A DNA stretch of 64,000 nucleotides from Temperatibacter sp965603205 (lineage in GTDB: Bacteria; Pseudomonadota; Alphaproteobacteria; Sphingomonadales; Kordiimonadaceae): the NCBI GenBank assembly GCA_965603205.1, contig CBFDCC010000004.1, forward strand, positions 186,001 through 250,000, in the 5' to 3' direction. Positions 51,580 through 59,673 of the stretch are shown here, one piece after another; within the stretch, counting starts at the first letter, position 1; every line of letters begins with the position of its first letter. The translations under genes were made by a program, and so were the position numbers. The notes beneath the pieces are model-generated. The model was not told the DNA's origin. It ran no database searches and saw nothing but the letters and a program-made list of their open reading frames with translations.

Positions 51580-52941
51580 ATGTCAAAGACTTCGTTAATC
51601 GAAAACAAAAATCAACTGCTTGAATATCTAACAAGCGGTATGTCTACCGACAAATCGACATGGCGTATTGGCGCTGAGCATGAAAAATTTGTATTCCACC
51701 GGGCTGATGGCAAACCACTTGCCTATGAGGGCACTGATGGCCGCCCCGGCATTAAAGATGTTCTAATAGCCTTTGAACAACATGGTTGGGATCCAGTCAA
51801 CGAAAATGGCAATGTCATCGCAGAAGCCAAAGGTGGCGCCTCTATTACTTTAGAACCAGGTGGGCAATTTGAACTATCTGGTGCAACACTAGAGACTATT
51901 CATCAGACATGTGATGAAACCTCGCGGCACTTACGCCAAGCTAAGGCGATAGGTGAGGATTTAGACATTGGCTTCCTAGGCCTAGGGTTTCATCCAACAG
52001 AAAAGCGTGAAGATATTCCTGTCATGCCCAAAGAGCGCTATAATATTATGCGCAATTATATGCCTAAAGTAGGCACAATGGGCCTAGATATGATGCTGCG
52101 CACCTGTACAGTTCAGGTCAATTTAGATTTTGCAGATGAAGCAGACATGGTCGAGAAATTTCGCATTGGCCTCGCGCTACAACCTATTGCCACTGCGCTA
52201 TTTGCCAACTCCCCCTTTACGGAAGGCAAGCCCAACGGGTTTAAAAGCAAACGCAGCCATGTATGGACCGACACAGATGGTGATCGCTGTGGTATGTTAC
52301 CTTTTGTATTTGAAGACGGTATGGGGTTTGAGCGTTATCTAGATCATATGTTAGATGTACCTATGTATTTTGTGCAACGAGGCGGCAAGTATATTGACGC
52401 GGCTGGTTTGTCGTTCCGTGATTTTATGAATGGCACTTTAGAAGTGCTACCAGGTGAATTACCAACACTCGCTGATTTTGAAGACCATATGACGACTCTT
52501 TTTCCAGAAGTGCGCCTAAAAACCTATATGGAAATGCGCGGCGCGGACGGTGCTTCATGGAGCGGATTGTGTGCCCTACCTGCTATTTGGACAGGTCTAT
52601 TATATGATAGCGATGCCCAACAAGCAGCTGCTGATCTGATAAAAGCTTGGGACTTTGAGACCCTGCAAAAAATGCGCGATGATGCCCCAGCTGGAGGCCT
52701 GCAAGCAATGGCTGCGGGTCGAACATTCCAAGATATAGCAAAAGAAGTATTAACCATTGCTGACGTGGGCCTGAAAAATCGCAATTGCCTGTCATCAAGT
52801 GGCGAAACGGAACAGGGATTTTTAAATGGCCTACGCGAGACCGTTGAGAGTGGTAAGACACCCGCAGATCGTTTACTGGATGCCTATAATGGACCTTGGA
52901 AGGGTGATATTACCCGTATCTTTGATGAATTTAGCTATTAA
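51580..52941 (+). CDS. gshA: Glutamate-cysteine ligase
   Basis: ATP-dependent enzyme for the first step of glutathione synthesis. The 453-residue protein belongs to the plant/alphaproteobacterial type rather than the E. coli type. Landmarks are WRIGAEHEKFVFH (about 28-40), GASITLEPGGQFELSGA (about 87-103), PKERYNIMRNYMPKVGTMG (about 149-167) and YMEMRGADGASW (about 310-321). GAGGA lies about 10 bases before the ATG. It supplies substrate for gor at 24.8 kb. Its stop overlaps the convergent DUF2007 gene by 4 bases. Confidence 0.94.
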   Translation: MSKTSLIENKNQLLEYLTSGMSTDKSTWRIGAEHEKFVFHRADGKPLAYEGTDGRPGIKDVLIAFEQHGWDPVNENGNVIAEAKGGASITLEPGGQFELSGATLETIHQTCDETSRHLRQAKAIGEDLDIGFLGLGFHPTEKREDIPVMPKERYNIMRNYMPKVGTMGLDMMLRTCTVQVNLDFADEADMVEKFRIGLALQPIATALFANSPFTEGKPNGFKSKRSHVWTDTDGDRCGMLPFVFEDGMGFERYLDHMLDVPMYFVQRGGKYIDAAGLSFRDFMNGTLEVLPGELPTLADFEDHMTTLFPEVRLKTYMEMRGADGASWSGLCALPAIWTGLLYDSDAQQAAADLIKAWDFETLQKMRDDAPAGGLQAMAAGRTFQDIAKEVLTIADVGLKNRNCLSSSGETEQGFLNGLRETVESGKTPADRLLDAYNGPWKGDITRIFDEFSY

Positions 52942-53453
52942 AGCCATTTGATCCAATCAAAGAATTTAATCAAGCCGTAAACACCCCCCCCTAGCACGCC
53001 ACCCCAAAGCAGTGCTAGGGGGAAATGGCCTGTAAGGCGTTGTGCATCAACGCGGAAAAAACTACTGCATTGAAGACATTTACGCCATGGGCTGCCTGGG
53101 ATGGCCTTGCTTTTGCCAAATCCCATAAAAACAGGCACCTCGCCGATAAATTTAAACACATGTGTTGAGCCACAATAGGGGCAATCATCAATTTCTTCGT
53201 CCTCATAGCGCATAGCCTGACTTGGAAAAACAGATACATTAGCCATAACCGCTTCAGCCTCTTGACGATCAGCCGAGCGGATAATGATATCGGCCGCGAC
53301 CGCGTAATGCATAGCAGCCATATTCTCGTTAGCAAGAAAAACAGAAATACCATTACCTTCAAGCACAGACCGCACTACCAAAGCTTCGCCAGTATCTAAA
53401 CCTTTGCGAAAGAGAAGTAATTTATCAGGTGGTGGGGGGCAGCAGCTACTCAT
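52938..53453 (-). CDS. DUF2007 domain protein with zinc ribbon and C-terminal helix
   Basis: A 171-residue protein. The N-terminal part (about 8-75) resembles DUF2007, a 'putative prokaryotic signal transducing' domain: LLLFRKGLDTGEALVVRSVL (about 12-31) and DIIIRSADRQEAEAVM. A zinc ribbon follows with two cysteine pairs, CPYC (about 90-93) and CLQC (about 126-129). One or two membrane-embedded segments lie at the C-terminus (about 146-164). Convergent with gshA, overlapping it by 4 bases. Function unknown. Confidence 0.75.
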   Translation of the reverse strand: MSSCCPPPPDKLLLFRKGLDTGEALVVRSVLEGNGISVFLANENMAAMHYAVAADIIIRSADRQEAEAVMANVSVFPSQAMRYEDEEIDDCPYCGSTHVFKFIGEVPVFMGFGKSKAIPGSPWRKCLQCSSFFRVDAQRLTGHFPLALLWGGVLGGGVYGLIKFFDWIKWL

Positions 53454-53476
53454 AAAACATAAAATTCCGTTATTGA

Positions 53477-53920
53477 TTACAACATAAGCATCATGGCTTT
53501 GATTGCCAAGGCAAACAATAGGAACGTGCTAAGAGAATAGATATAAAATCTATGCATAACCCTATTATACGTACATTGAATAAAACTATGCACCACTCGC
53601 ATGGCAACAAAGCCCCAAGCAAAAACTAAACTAAGCTGATCGCTGCTACCCGTCATAATAAAGAGAGCACATAGAACATAAAATAATATTGGCATCTCAA
53701 ATAGATTAACCAAATTATAGGCTGAGTTATTAATATCATCAGGCAGGATGTTGCGTTTAGAGGGATTGTCCAACTTTTGCGGATTTATCTTGTTGCCCAT
53801 CATATATGATAAACGCCTATAAAACATATAGAACCAAACGATCATCGTTAGGCAAATCATAGCAAGTATTGGCGCTATAAAACCATTACCAACCGTTAAA
53901 CTTGATAAAATCTTATCCAT
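53477..53920 (-). CDS. MAPEG-family membrane protein
   Basis: A 147-residue four-helix membrane protein of the MAPEG family, whose eukaryotic members conjugate glutathione to eicosanoids or detoxify electrophiles. Visible helices are at about 15-35, 70-92, 97-110 and 125-145, and the family segment NLFEMPILFYVLCALFI (about 72-88) is present. Bacterial roles are poorly known. It lies 23 bp upstream of the DUF2007 gene on the same strand, so cotranscription is likely. Confidence 0.85.
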   Translation of the reverse strand: MDKILSSLTVGNGFIAPILAMICLTMIVWFYMFYRRLSYMMGNKINPQKLDNPSKRNILPDDINNSAYNLVNLFEMPILFYVLCALFIMTGSSDQLSLVFAWGFVAMRVVHSFIQCTYNRVMHRFYIYSLSTFLLFALAIKAMMLML

Positions 53921-54049
53921 TTCAACATTCCTTTTTTTTGAAGCGGTAGCAAGTCATGACAAAAACACCGCGTGATGTACAGTCACTTTTTACATATACA
54001 ACTTCATCTGCCATACTAAAGGTTAAATCAAACAAAGGTCAAAGGCATT

Positions 54050-54376
54050 ATGAGCATTAAGAAAATTTGGAAATACATATCCATCACAGCCCTATTAATT
54101 GCATTACCTATGATTAGCCCAACATCTACGGGCAGTATATCTTCTGCTGAGGCTAAGCAATCTGTGATGAAACAGATGAAAGTGATGCGCAAAGCAGCCA
54201 AAATTGGTAAAAAAGCCACCAAAAACAATAAAAAAAGCAAAAAGAGGCAAGCCAAATGGCAAAAGGCGTGCATGGCGCAACAAAAAAATTCTGTGGAAAA
54301 ATGTATGAAAGCTAAAAAGGCTAAATTTCAAAAAAACAAAGAAAAGCGAAAAGAAAACAAAGAAACCAATTCATAA
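54050..54376 (+). CDS. Small exported lysine-rich protein with C-X10-C pair (1)
   Basis: A 108-residue protein, not assignable to a known family. The first 34 residues are a signal peptide that probably cleaves after SSAEA. The mature part of about 74 residues is dominated by lysine and rises to runs such as KKATKNNKKSKKRQ (about 56-69). It has exactly two cysteines, spaced C-X10-C (CMAQQKNSVEKC, about 76-87). The next gene codes for a similar protein with the same spacing. Extreme lysine content suggests binding to DNA, phosphate, acidic polymers or the outer-membrane surface. An AAAGG lies 4 bases before the ATG. Confidence 0.7.
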   Translation: MSIKKIWKYISITALLIALPMISPTSTGSISSAEAKQSVMKQMKVMRKAAKIGKKATKNNKKSKKRQAKWQKACMAQQKNSVEKCMKAKKAKFQKNKEKRKENKETNS

Positions 54377-54471
54377 AATTTTAACCATATTTTGACTCAA
54401 AGCGAGAATATGCCATACTAACTTGACTAATACATGGGGCCGCAACTTTAATTTTATTAAGGAGAAGCTAG

Positions 54472-54744
54472 ATGACACTGAAGAATATTCTTATCACGTC
54501 TGCAATCGCCGTATCATTTATGACACTACAGGCCACTGCTTACGACCATCACGAAGGCGACAAGGCCAAAGCGATGGAGACTATGGAACATGGCAAGAAA
54601 ATGAAAGCTATGGAGCATAGCAAGAAAGCGATGGCTAAATGCGCCAAGATGGCAGGCGAAGATAAAGCTAAATGCATCAAGCATGCTAAAAAAGCAGCTA
54701 AAAAGAACAAAAAAAAGCATGTAAAAGAGAAAAAAGACCAGTAA
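54472..54744 (+). CDS. Small exported lysine/methionine/histidine-rich protein with C-X10-C pair (2)
   Basis: A 90-residue protein with a strong ribosome-binding site (AAGGAGAAG) before the ATG. The signal peptide probably ends at QATA near residue 23. The mature part begins YDHHEGDKAKAM and has internal repeats (KAMETMEH and KAMEHSKK) and two cysteines spaced C-X10-C (CAKMAGEDKAKC, about 61-72), the same spacing as the neighbour. Many Met, His and Lys residues would fit a periplasmic metal-binding or stress role. A terminator follows. Not related to any family I can name with certainty; only loosely similar in style to PsiF. Confidence 0.72.
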   Translation: MTLKNILITSAIAVSFMTLQATAYDHHEGDKAKAMETMEHGKKMKAMEHSKKAMAKCAKMAGEDKAKCIKHAKKAAKKNKKKHVKEKKDQ

Positions 54745-54767
54745 ATGGTAATGAACTGAGAAAAAAT

Positions 54768-54799
54768 CTGGGAAGATCATAAAGGTCTTTCCAGCTTTT
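54768..54799 (+). terminator. Intrinsic terminator after the small lysine-rich gene pair
   Basis: CTGGGAAGATC and GGTCTTTCCAG form an 11-bp stem (two wobbles) around the loop ATAAA, followed by CTTTTG. It ends the transcription unit of the two lysine-rich genes. Confidence 0.75.
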
Positions 54800-54817
54800 G
54801 ATTAAAAAACTAATGGC

Positions 54818-55081
54818 TTACAGCATATATCCAGCAGTGAATGTTGGGACCATTCCAAAATTATTTTCCACATTTATCATCCGGCGCATTTGATCAAACC
54901 GAGAATCTGTAATTGGGTTTTGCTGCATAGACTGTATATCTTTATGGCCTGTTAAGCTAAAGTCACCACAATCTTCACATTCAACCGTAAAGGTGCCATC
55001 ACAAGGCTCTACAATAGTTGATTTTTTCTTCCCCGATGTCGTACCTGACTGGCACAGCGGACAGAAATGATTATTAGTCAT
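54818..55081 (-). CDS. Small zinc-ribbon protein of unknown function
   Basis: An 87-residue protein with two cysteine pairs: CPLC (about 7-10) and CEDC (about 35-38), the arrangement of a zinc ribbon. No other domain is visible. It sits downstream of uvrB in the same direction, 155 bp away. The ATG at 55081 follows AGGGG by 7 bases. It may bind nucleic acid or another protein; this is inference. Confidence 0.65.
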   Translation of the reverse strand: MTNNHFCPLCQSGTTSGKKKSTIVEPCDGTFTVECEDCGDFSLTGHKDIQSMQQNPITDSRFDQMRRMINVENNFGMVPTFTAGYML

Positions 55082-55236
55082 AGTATACCCCTACACTATA
55101 TATGAGTGGCCTCCATAGCGACTCAGTAAGCATAGTCTATGGCTTAAATGATTAACGAGTCCTTAATATCCATTAATGGCTCCTACAAAATATTAGATAA
55201 AGATAAAATTTTAACTAAATTCACAGAAAACATTGA

Positions 55237-57399
55237 TTAATTTTTTCTATTGGACTTCGCCTTTTTTGTTGTTGTGCCGGGCAATCCTCCGCTAGATCGT
55301 CCTTTTGGTCTGACAGTGGGATCAAAAATACCTAAATCCCCTGCCTCAAGATGCTTAATTTCATCTCTGATTCGCGCAGCCTCTTCGAACTCAAGATTCT
55401 CAGCCGCCGTAATCATCGCCTTTTTCAAGCCACTAATATGGGACTTTAAATTCGATCCAGATTTTGGTCCTGACTTATCTTTGTCGGTTTGACCGTCCCA
55501 AGTCATATCAATCTTTTGATAGTCTGTATTTGTCGCTTGCTCGATAATATCCCCAACATCCTTACTAACAGATTTTGGGGTGATGCCATGCTCTATATTA
55601 TAAGCCTCTTGCTTAGCACGACGACGATCTGTCTCGCTCATAGCAGCCTTCATACTGCCCGTAATTTTATCAGCGTATAATATAACTTTGCCATCCAGAT
55701 TTCGGGCCGCGCGACCAATAGTCTGCACTAGCGAGCGTTCTGAGCGCAAGAAACCCTCTTTATCCGCGTCCAATATGGCCACCAGCCCACATTCGGGGAT
55801 ATCTAATCCTTCACGCAGCAAGTTAATACCCACAAGAACATCAAAGGTGCCAAGACGCAGGTCTCGGATAATTTCAATACGCTCTAATGTATCAATATCA
55901 GAGTGCATATAACGAACCTTAATGCCATTTTCATGTAGATATTCGGTTAAATCCTCTGCCATACGCTTCGTTAGCGTTGTGGCAAGAACGCGCATACCCT
56001 TGGCGGCGACCTCCCTACATTCATACATCAAGTCATCAACCTGTGTGTCGACAGGACGCACCTCAACGGGTGGGTCCGTTAGTCCTGTTGGGCGAATAAC
56101 CTGTTCTGTAAAGGCTCCGCCAGTGCGCTCTAATTCCCAATCACCTGGCGTAGCTGATACATAAACCGATTGCGGTCTAATGGCGTCCCACTCTTCAAAC
56201 TTTAGCGGCCTGTTATCTTTGGCCGATGGCAAACGAAAGCCATGTTCAACCAGTGTTTCCTTGCGCTTGGCGTCCCCCTTACTCATGCCGCCAATTTGGC
56301 TAACACTCACGTGGCTTTCATCAACAAACAACAATGCATTTTCTGGTAAATATTCAAACAATGTTGGCGGCGCCACACCTGGCTCTCGCCCCGTTAGGAA
56401 ACGGCTATAATTTTCAATACCCGCACAGGACCCTGTTGCGGCCATCATCTCTATATCAAAATTAGCGCGTTGTTCTAGGCGTTGAGCCTCTAACACTCGA
56501 CCGCGCTCGCCATAGTATTTCAGCCGATCCTTCAACTCATGCCTTATATGCTTTACGGCTTGATCAATGGTTGGCCCCGGCGTCACATAGTGGCTGTTGG
56601 CATAAATTTTAATAAATTCCAGCGATCGTGCCTTCACGCCTGTTAACGGATCAAATTCTATAATATCTTCTATCTCATCGCCAAACATCATCAAACGCCA
56701 AGCACGATCTTCATAGTGACTGGGAAAGATATCAACCACATCACCGCGTATGCGAAAGGTACCACGCTGAAAGGCTGCGTCGTTACGGCTATATTGCTGG
56801 GCGATAAGCTTGCGGGCGAGATCACGTCTATCAATCTCTTGACCAACTTTTAACATTTGGGTCATGGAGGTATAGGTCTCAACCGAGCCAATACCGTATA
56901 TACAAGACACCGATGCCACGATGATCACATCATCACGCTCTAAAATAGCGCGGGTCGCAGCATGACGCATACGGTCGATCTGCTCGTTAATACTGGCTTC
57001 TTTTTCAACGAAGGTGTCCGTGCGTGCTACATAGGCCTCTGGCTGATAATAATCATAATAAGAAACAAAATATTCCACAGAATTATTGGGGAAGAAAGCC
57101 TTAAACTCTCCATACAACTGCGCCGCTAGTGTCTTATTGGGTGCAAGGATCAGCGCGGGTCTTTGTGTTTTCTCAATCACGTTAGCAACGGTGAATGTCT
57201 TACCAGACCCCGTTACACCTAATAATACTTGATCGCTCTCACCATCATTGATACCCGCAACCAGCTCGTCAATCGCAGTCGGTTGATCACCTGCAGGCTT
57301 AAAATTTGAGACAAGCTCAAAACGCCTGCCGCCATCAGACTTTTCAGGGTGTTCTGGTCTGTGGGGTATGGCGTGTTGATTATCAATGTTACTGGTCAT
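55237..57399 (-). CDS. uvrB: Excinuclease ABC subunit B
   Basis: DNA helicase-like subunit of nucleotide excision repair; it verifies damage handed over by UvrA and recruits UvrC. The protein from the ATG at 57399 has 720 residues. Motifs: LLGVTGSGKTFTVANV (Walker A, about 55-70), YDYYQPEAYV (the DNA-gripping hairpin region, about 103-112), LLFVDESHVSVSQIGG (Walker B, about 341-356), and LLREGLDIPE (motif V-VI region, about 515-524). The C-terminal UVR domain that binds UvrC is present (about 650-690). An ATG eleven codons upstream (57432) seems less likely. The C-terminal tail is basic. Confidence 0.96.
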   Translation of the reverse strand: MTSNIDNQHAIPHRPEHPEKSDGGRRFELVSNFKPAGDQPTAIDELVAGINDGESDQVLLGVTGSGKTFTVANVIEKTQRPALILAPNKTLAAQLYGEFKAFFPNNSVEYFVSYYDYYQPEAYVARTDTFVEKEASINEQIDRMRHAATRAILERDDVIIVASVSCIYGIGSVETYTSMTQMLKVGQEIDRRDLARKLIAQQYSRNDAAFQRGTFRIRGDVVDIFPSHYEDRAWRLMMFGDEIEDIIEFDPLTGVKARSLEFIKIYANSHYVTPGPTIDQAVKHIRHELKDRLKYYGERGRVLEAQRLEQRANFDIEMMAATGSCAGIENYSRFLTGREPGVAPPTLFEYLPENALLFVDESHVSVSQIGGMSKGDAKRKETLVEHGFRLPSAKDNRPLKFEEWDAIRPQSVYVSATPGDWELERTGGAFTEQVIRPTGLTDPPVEVRPVDTQVDDLMYECREVAAKGMRVLATTLTKRMAEDLTEYLHENGIKVRYMHSDIDTLERIEIIRDLRLGTFDVLVGINLLREGLDIPECGLVAILDADKEGFLRSERSLVQTIGRAARNLDGKVILYADKITGSMKAAMSETDRRRAKQEAYNIEHGITPKSVSKDVGDIIEQATNTDYQKIDMTWDGQTDKDKSGPKSGSNLKSHISGLKKAMITAAENLEFEEAARIRDEIKHLEAGDLGIFDPTVRPKGRSSGGLPGTTTKKAKSNRKN

Positions 57400-57534
57400 A
57401 AAAGCTCTCTTATATCTATATAGCCTCAACATGGCCTAGCCTTAGTGTTTATTCAACATGTAACTAGCCTAGTTGCCATTTTTACCCTATCAAAAACTTA
57501 TCTTGCGCATTAAGAAATATTTCTGCTTTTGAGC

Positions 57535-57561
57535 TTGCTCCTTATGGCTATCCCTTATAAT
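57535..57561 (+). promoter_or_regulatory. Sigma-70-like promoter candidate for the aminotransferase gene
   Basis: A perfect -10 TATAAT (57556-57561) lies 60 bases before the start codon, with TTGCTC 15 bases upstream as a possible -35. The spacing is shorter than the optimum of 17, so strength is uncertain. Confidence 0.45.
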
Positions 57562-57620
57562 CTGCAATTGATTTTAACAGCTATAGCCAAAGCGCATAGC
57601 TTCACTGGGACTCAATAGAA

Positions 57621-58823
57621 ATGTCTTTCTTATCCAAAAAACTTGATCGTATTAAACCTTCTCCAACCATGGCTGTATCAGCCAAAGCCGCTGAATTAAA
57701 AGCAGCGGGTAAAGATGTCATTGGCCTCGGCGCTGGTGAGCCTGATTTTGATACGCCGGATAATATTAAAGAAGCGGCTTACAAAGCCATTCGTGAAGGC
57801 CAAACCAAATATACACCCGCTGACGGCACACCCGCCGTTAAGGACGCAATTATTGGCAAATTTAAACGCGAAAATAGTCTAAATTTTGAACGTAATCAAA
57901 TTACAGTGAATTGCGGTGGTAAGCATACAATTTATAACGCATTAATGGCCACTCTAAACGACGGTGATGAAGTTATCATCCCTGCACCATATTGGGTTAG
58001 TTACCCTGATATGACGTTGCTAGGCGGTGGCACACCCGTGATTGTTGAGGCTACCATTGAAAATGGCTTCAAAATGACGCCAGCGCAGTTAGAGGCCGCC
58101 ATTACCCCAAAGACAAAATGGTTAATCTTTAACAGCCCATCTAATCCAACAGGTGCAGCTTACTCTCAAGCAGAAATCCGCGCATTAGGTGATGTGATTG
58201 CACGCCATGATAATGTATGGGTTCTTGCCGATGATATCTATGAGCATCTGGTTTATGATGGTTTTGAATTTAAAACATTCGCGGCAGTGTGTCCTGATGT
58301 GGCAGGCCGTGTGCTAACGATGAACGGCGTCGCAAAAGCTTACGCGATGACAGGCTGGCGTATTGGTTATGCTGGTGGTGATGCCAAGTTGATTAAGGCA
58401 ATGGCAAAGGTACAATCGCAAAGCACATCCAACCCTTGCTCAATCTCTCAGGCCGCAACTATTGAGGCCCTAAACGGCACACAGGATTTCTTACCCGTAC
58501 GAGCAGCAGCATTTAAAGAACGCCGTAATCTTGTGGTTGATATGCTGTCAAAGGCCGAAGGCCTAACTTGCCCAACACCTGAAGGTGCCTTTTATGTTTA
58601 TCCAAGCATTGCAGGGTGCATTGGCAAGACAACACCGGGCGGCAAGGTGATTAATACGGATGAAGATTTTGTCACCTATATTCTAGAGGATTACGGCGTC
58701 GCGGCCGTACACGGCGAGGCCTTTGGCCTTAGCCCGCATTTCCGTGTGTCTTATGCTACATCGACAGAGGCGCTGACAGAAGCCTGCACACGCATCCAAA
58801 AAGCCTGTGCCGCACTGAGGTAA
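57621..58823 (+). CDS. aatA: Aspartate aminotransferase (class I, subgroup Ib)
   Basis: PLP enzyme that interconverts aspartate and 2-oxoglutarate with oxaloacetate and glutamate; subgroup Ib members can also act on prephenate. The 400-residue protein starts MSFLSKKLDRIKPSPTMAVS. Landmarks are IGLGAGEPDFDTPDNI (about 34-49), PAPYWVSYPDM (about 121-131), FNSPSNPTGAAYS (about 171-183), and the PLP-lysine segment GVAKAYAMTGWRIGY (about 235-249), the lysine being near 238. A clear terminator follows. No ribosome-binding site is strong (GGGAC 13 bases upstream). Confidence 0.93.
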   Translation: MSFLSKKLDRIKPSPTMAVSAKAAELKAAGKDVIGLGAGEPDFDTPDNIKEAAYKAIREGQTKYTPADGTPAVKDAIIGKFKRENSLNFERNQITVNCGGKHTIYNALMATLNDGDEVIIPAPYWVSYPDMTLLGGGTPVIVEATIENGFKMTPAQLEAAITPKTKWLIFNSPSNPTGAAYSQAEIRALGDVIARHDNVWVLADDIYEHLVYDGFEFKTFAAVCPDVAGRVLTMNGVAKAYAMTGWRIGYAGGDAKLIKAMAKVQSQSTSNPCSISQAATIEALNGTQDFLPVRAAAFKERRNLVVDMLSKAEGLTCPTPEGAFYVYPSIAGCIGKTTPGGKVINTDEDFVTYILEDYGVAAVHGEAFGLSPHFRVSYATSTEALTEACTRIQKACAALR

Positions 58824-58847
58824 TTGCGCTTATCGCAATCAACAATC

Positions 58848-58886
58848 AAAAAACCGCTCTCATCACTGAGGACGGTTTTTTGTTTT
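58848..58886 (+). terminator. Intrinsic terminator after the aminotransferase gene
   Basis: AAAAAACCG (58848-58856) and CGGTTTTTT (58873-58881) pair, and the stem runs into TTTTTTGTTTT. It lies 24 bases beyond the stop codon. The A-rich left arm makes it a possible two-way terminator. Confidence 0.88.
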
Positions 58887-58905
58887 AGATAGATAACCAC
58901 ACACA

Positions 58906-58938
58906 CTCGTCATCCTCGGGCTTGACCCGGGGATCCAT
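58906..58938 (+). repeat. CGTCAT palindromic element, type with CTTGA loop
   Basis: Begins CTCGTCATCCTCGGGCTTGA. ATCCTCGGG (58912-58920) pairs with CCCGGGGAT (58926-58934) in a 9-bp stem with one wobble, around the loop CTTGA. The element at 59074 is the same design in reverse orientation. Such sequences are common scattered repeats in alphaproteobacteria. Confidence 0.75.
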
Positions 58939-59073
58939 CATACAGAGTTATACACTACCGTGATTTAGAATAGATAATATCCTATAAGCTGGCAGGGTAC
59001 TTTATAAAAGTAAAAGACCAACAAAAGGTTGAGTGCGGTTTTTATCCATCACACAATTATTTCGATGTTAAAC

Positions 59074-59106
59074 ATGGATTACCCGATCAAGTCGGGTAAT
59101 GACGAG
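59074..59106 (-). repeat. CGTCAT palindromic element, inverted partner
   Basis: On the minus strand it begins CTCGTCATTACCCGACTTGA. ATTACCCGA (59078-59086) pairs with TCGGGTAAT (59092-59100), a 9-bp perfect stem with loop TCAAG, the complement of CTTGA. The stem bases differ from those at 58906 but pairing is kept. The two elements face each other over 135 bases of gene-free DNA. The rest of the 562-bp gap (58824-59385) shows no gene except a shadow frame. Confidence 0.75.
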
Positions 59107-59279
59107 GGAGGGAGTACGCGAACGGTCGATGACGAGGAGCGAGCAAGAAGAATGAGGCACGCCTCCCACCTCCCTAAAACCTACTCAATTTGTCATGATT
59201 TTTGGCTCTATACCTAATGTTTGACGTGAGGATTTTTATATTGCATCTAGTGTTCTCGCATGCTATTTATTGTCTAATT

Positions 59280-59298
59280 GATAATGATTATTAATAAC
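59280..59298. promoter_or_regulatory. Fur-box-like site upstream of feoA
   Basis: GATAATGATTATTAATAAC agrees at about 14 of 19 positions with the E. coli-type Fur box (GATAATGATAATCATTATC). It lies about 88 bases before feoA, which fits iron repression of ferrous uptake. Confidence 0.6.
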
Positions 59299-59385
59299 AT
59301 GTTCTATGGAACAGCCCTACTTAAAGAATGCTACAGATCACGCGCGGGCGCTAGGTTCTGAGCACTAAAAGGTAAAGATTAAGTC

Positions 59386-59655
59386 ATGCATAGTAGTGAT
59401 AATAACAGTCCCCAACACAGTCAGCGACTCGGTGTATTAAAACCTGGCCAAAAGGGTAAAATCACTAATATTATATCCCCTGAGGGTTGCGATGTTGCTG
59501 ACCGCCTGCGCGAGCTAGGTTTCGATGAAGAACTAAGTGTTCAATTACTACACCAAAGTCCCTTTGGCAAAGACCCAATTTCTGTGCAAGTAGGTCAGAT
59601 GACGGTGGCTCTACGTCGCAAACACGCAAACCAAATTCTAGTTGCTTTAGATTAA
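59386..59655 (+). CDS. feoA: Ferrous iron transport protein A
   Basis: Small SH3-fold protein that acts with FeoB. The 89-residue protein has the family region KPGQKGKITNIISPEGCDVADRLRELGFD (split, about 20-48) and ends with RRKHANQILVAL (about 77-88). The first 16 residues are polar. It begins 106 bp after the Fur-like site and ends 18 bp before feoB, with which it should be cotranscribed. AAAGG lies 11 bases before the ATG. Confidence 0.92.
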   Translation: MHSSDNNSPQHSQRLGVLKPGQKGKITNIISPEGCDVADRLRELGFDEELSVQLLHQSPFGKDPISVQVGQMTVALRRKHANQILVALD

Positions 59656-59673
59656 GATATCAGAGACATAATT

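Noticed and set aside
59029..59217. 62-residue open frame in the aminotransferase-feoA gap
   Set aside because: It runs across the palindromic repeat and has no ribosome-binding site; composition follows the repeat.
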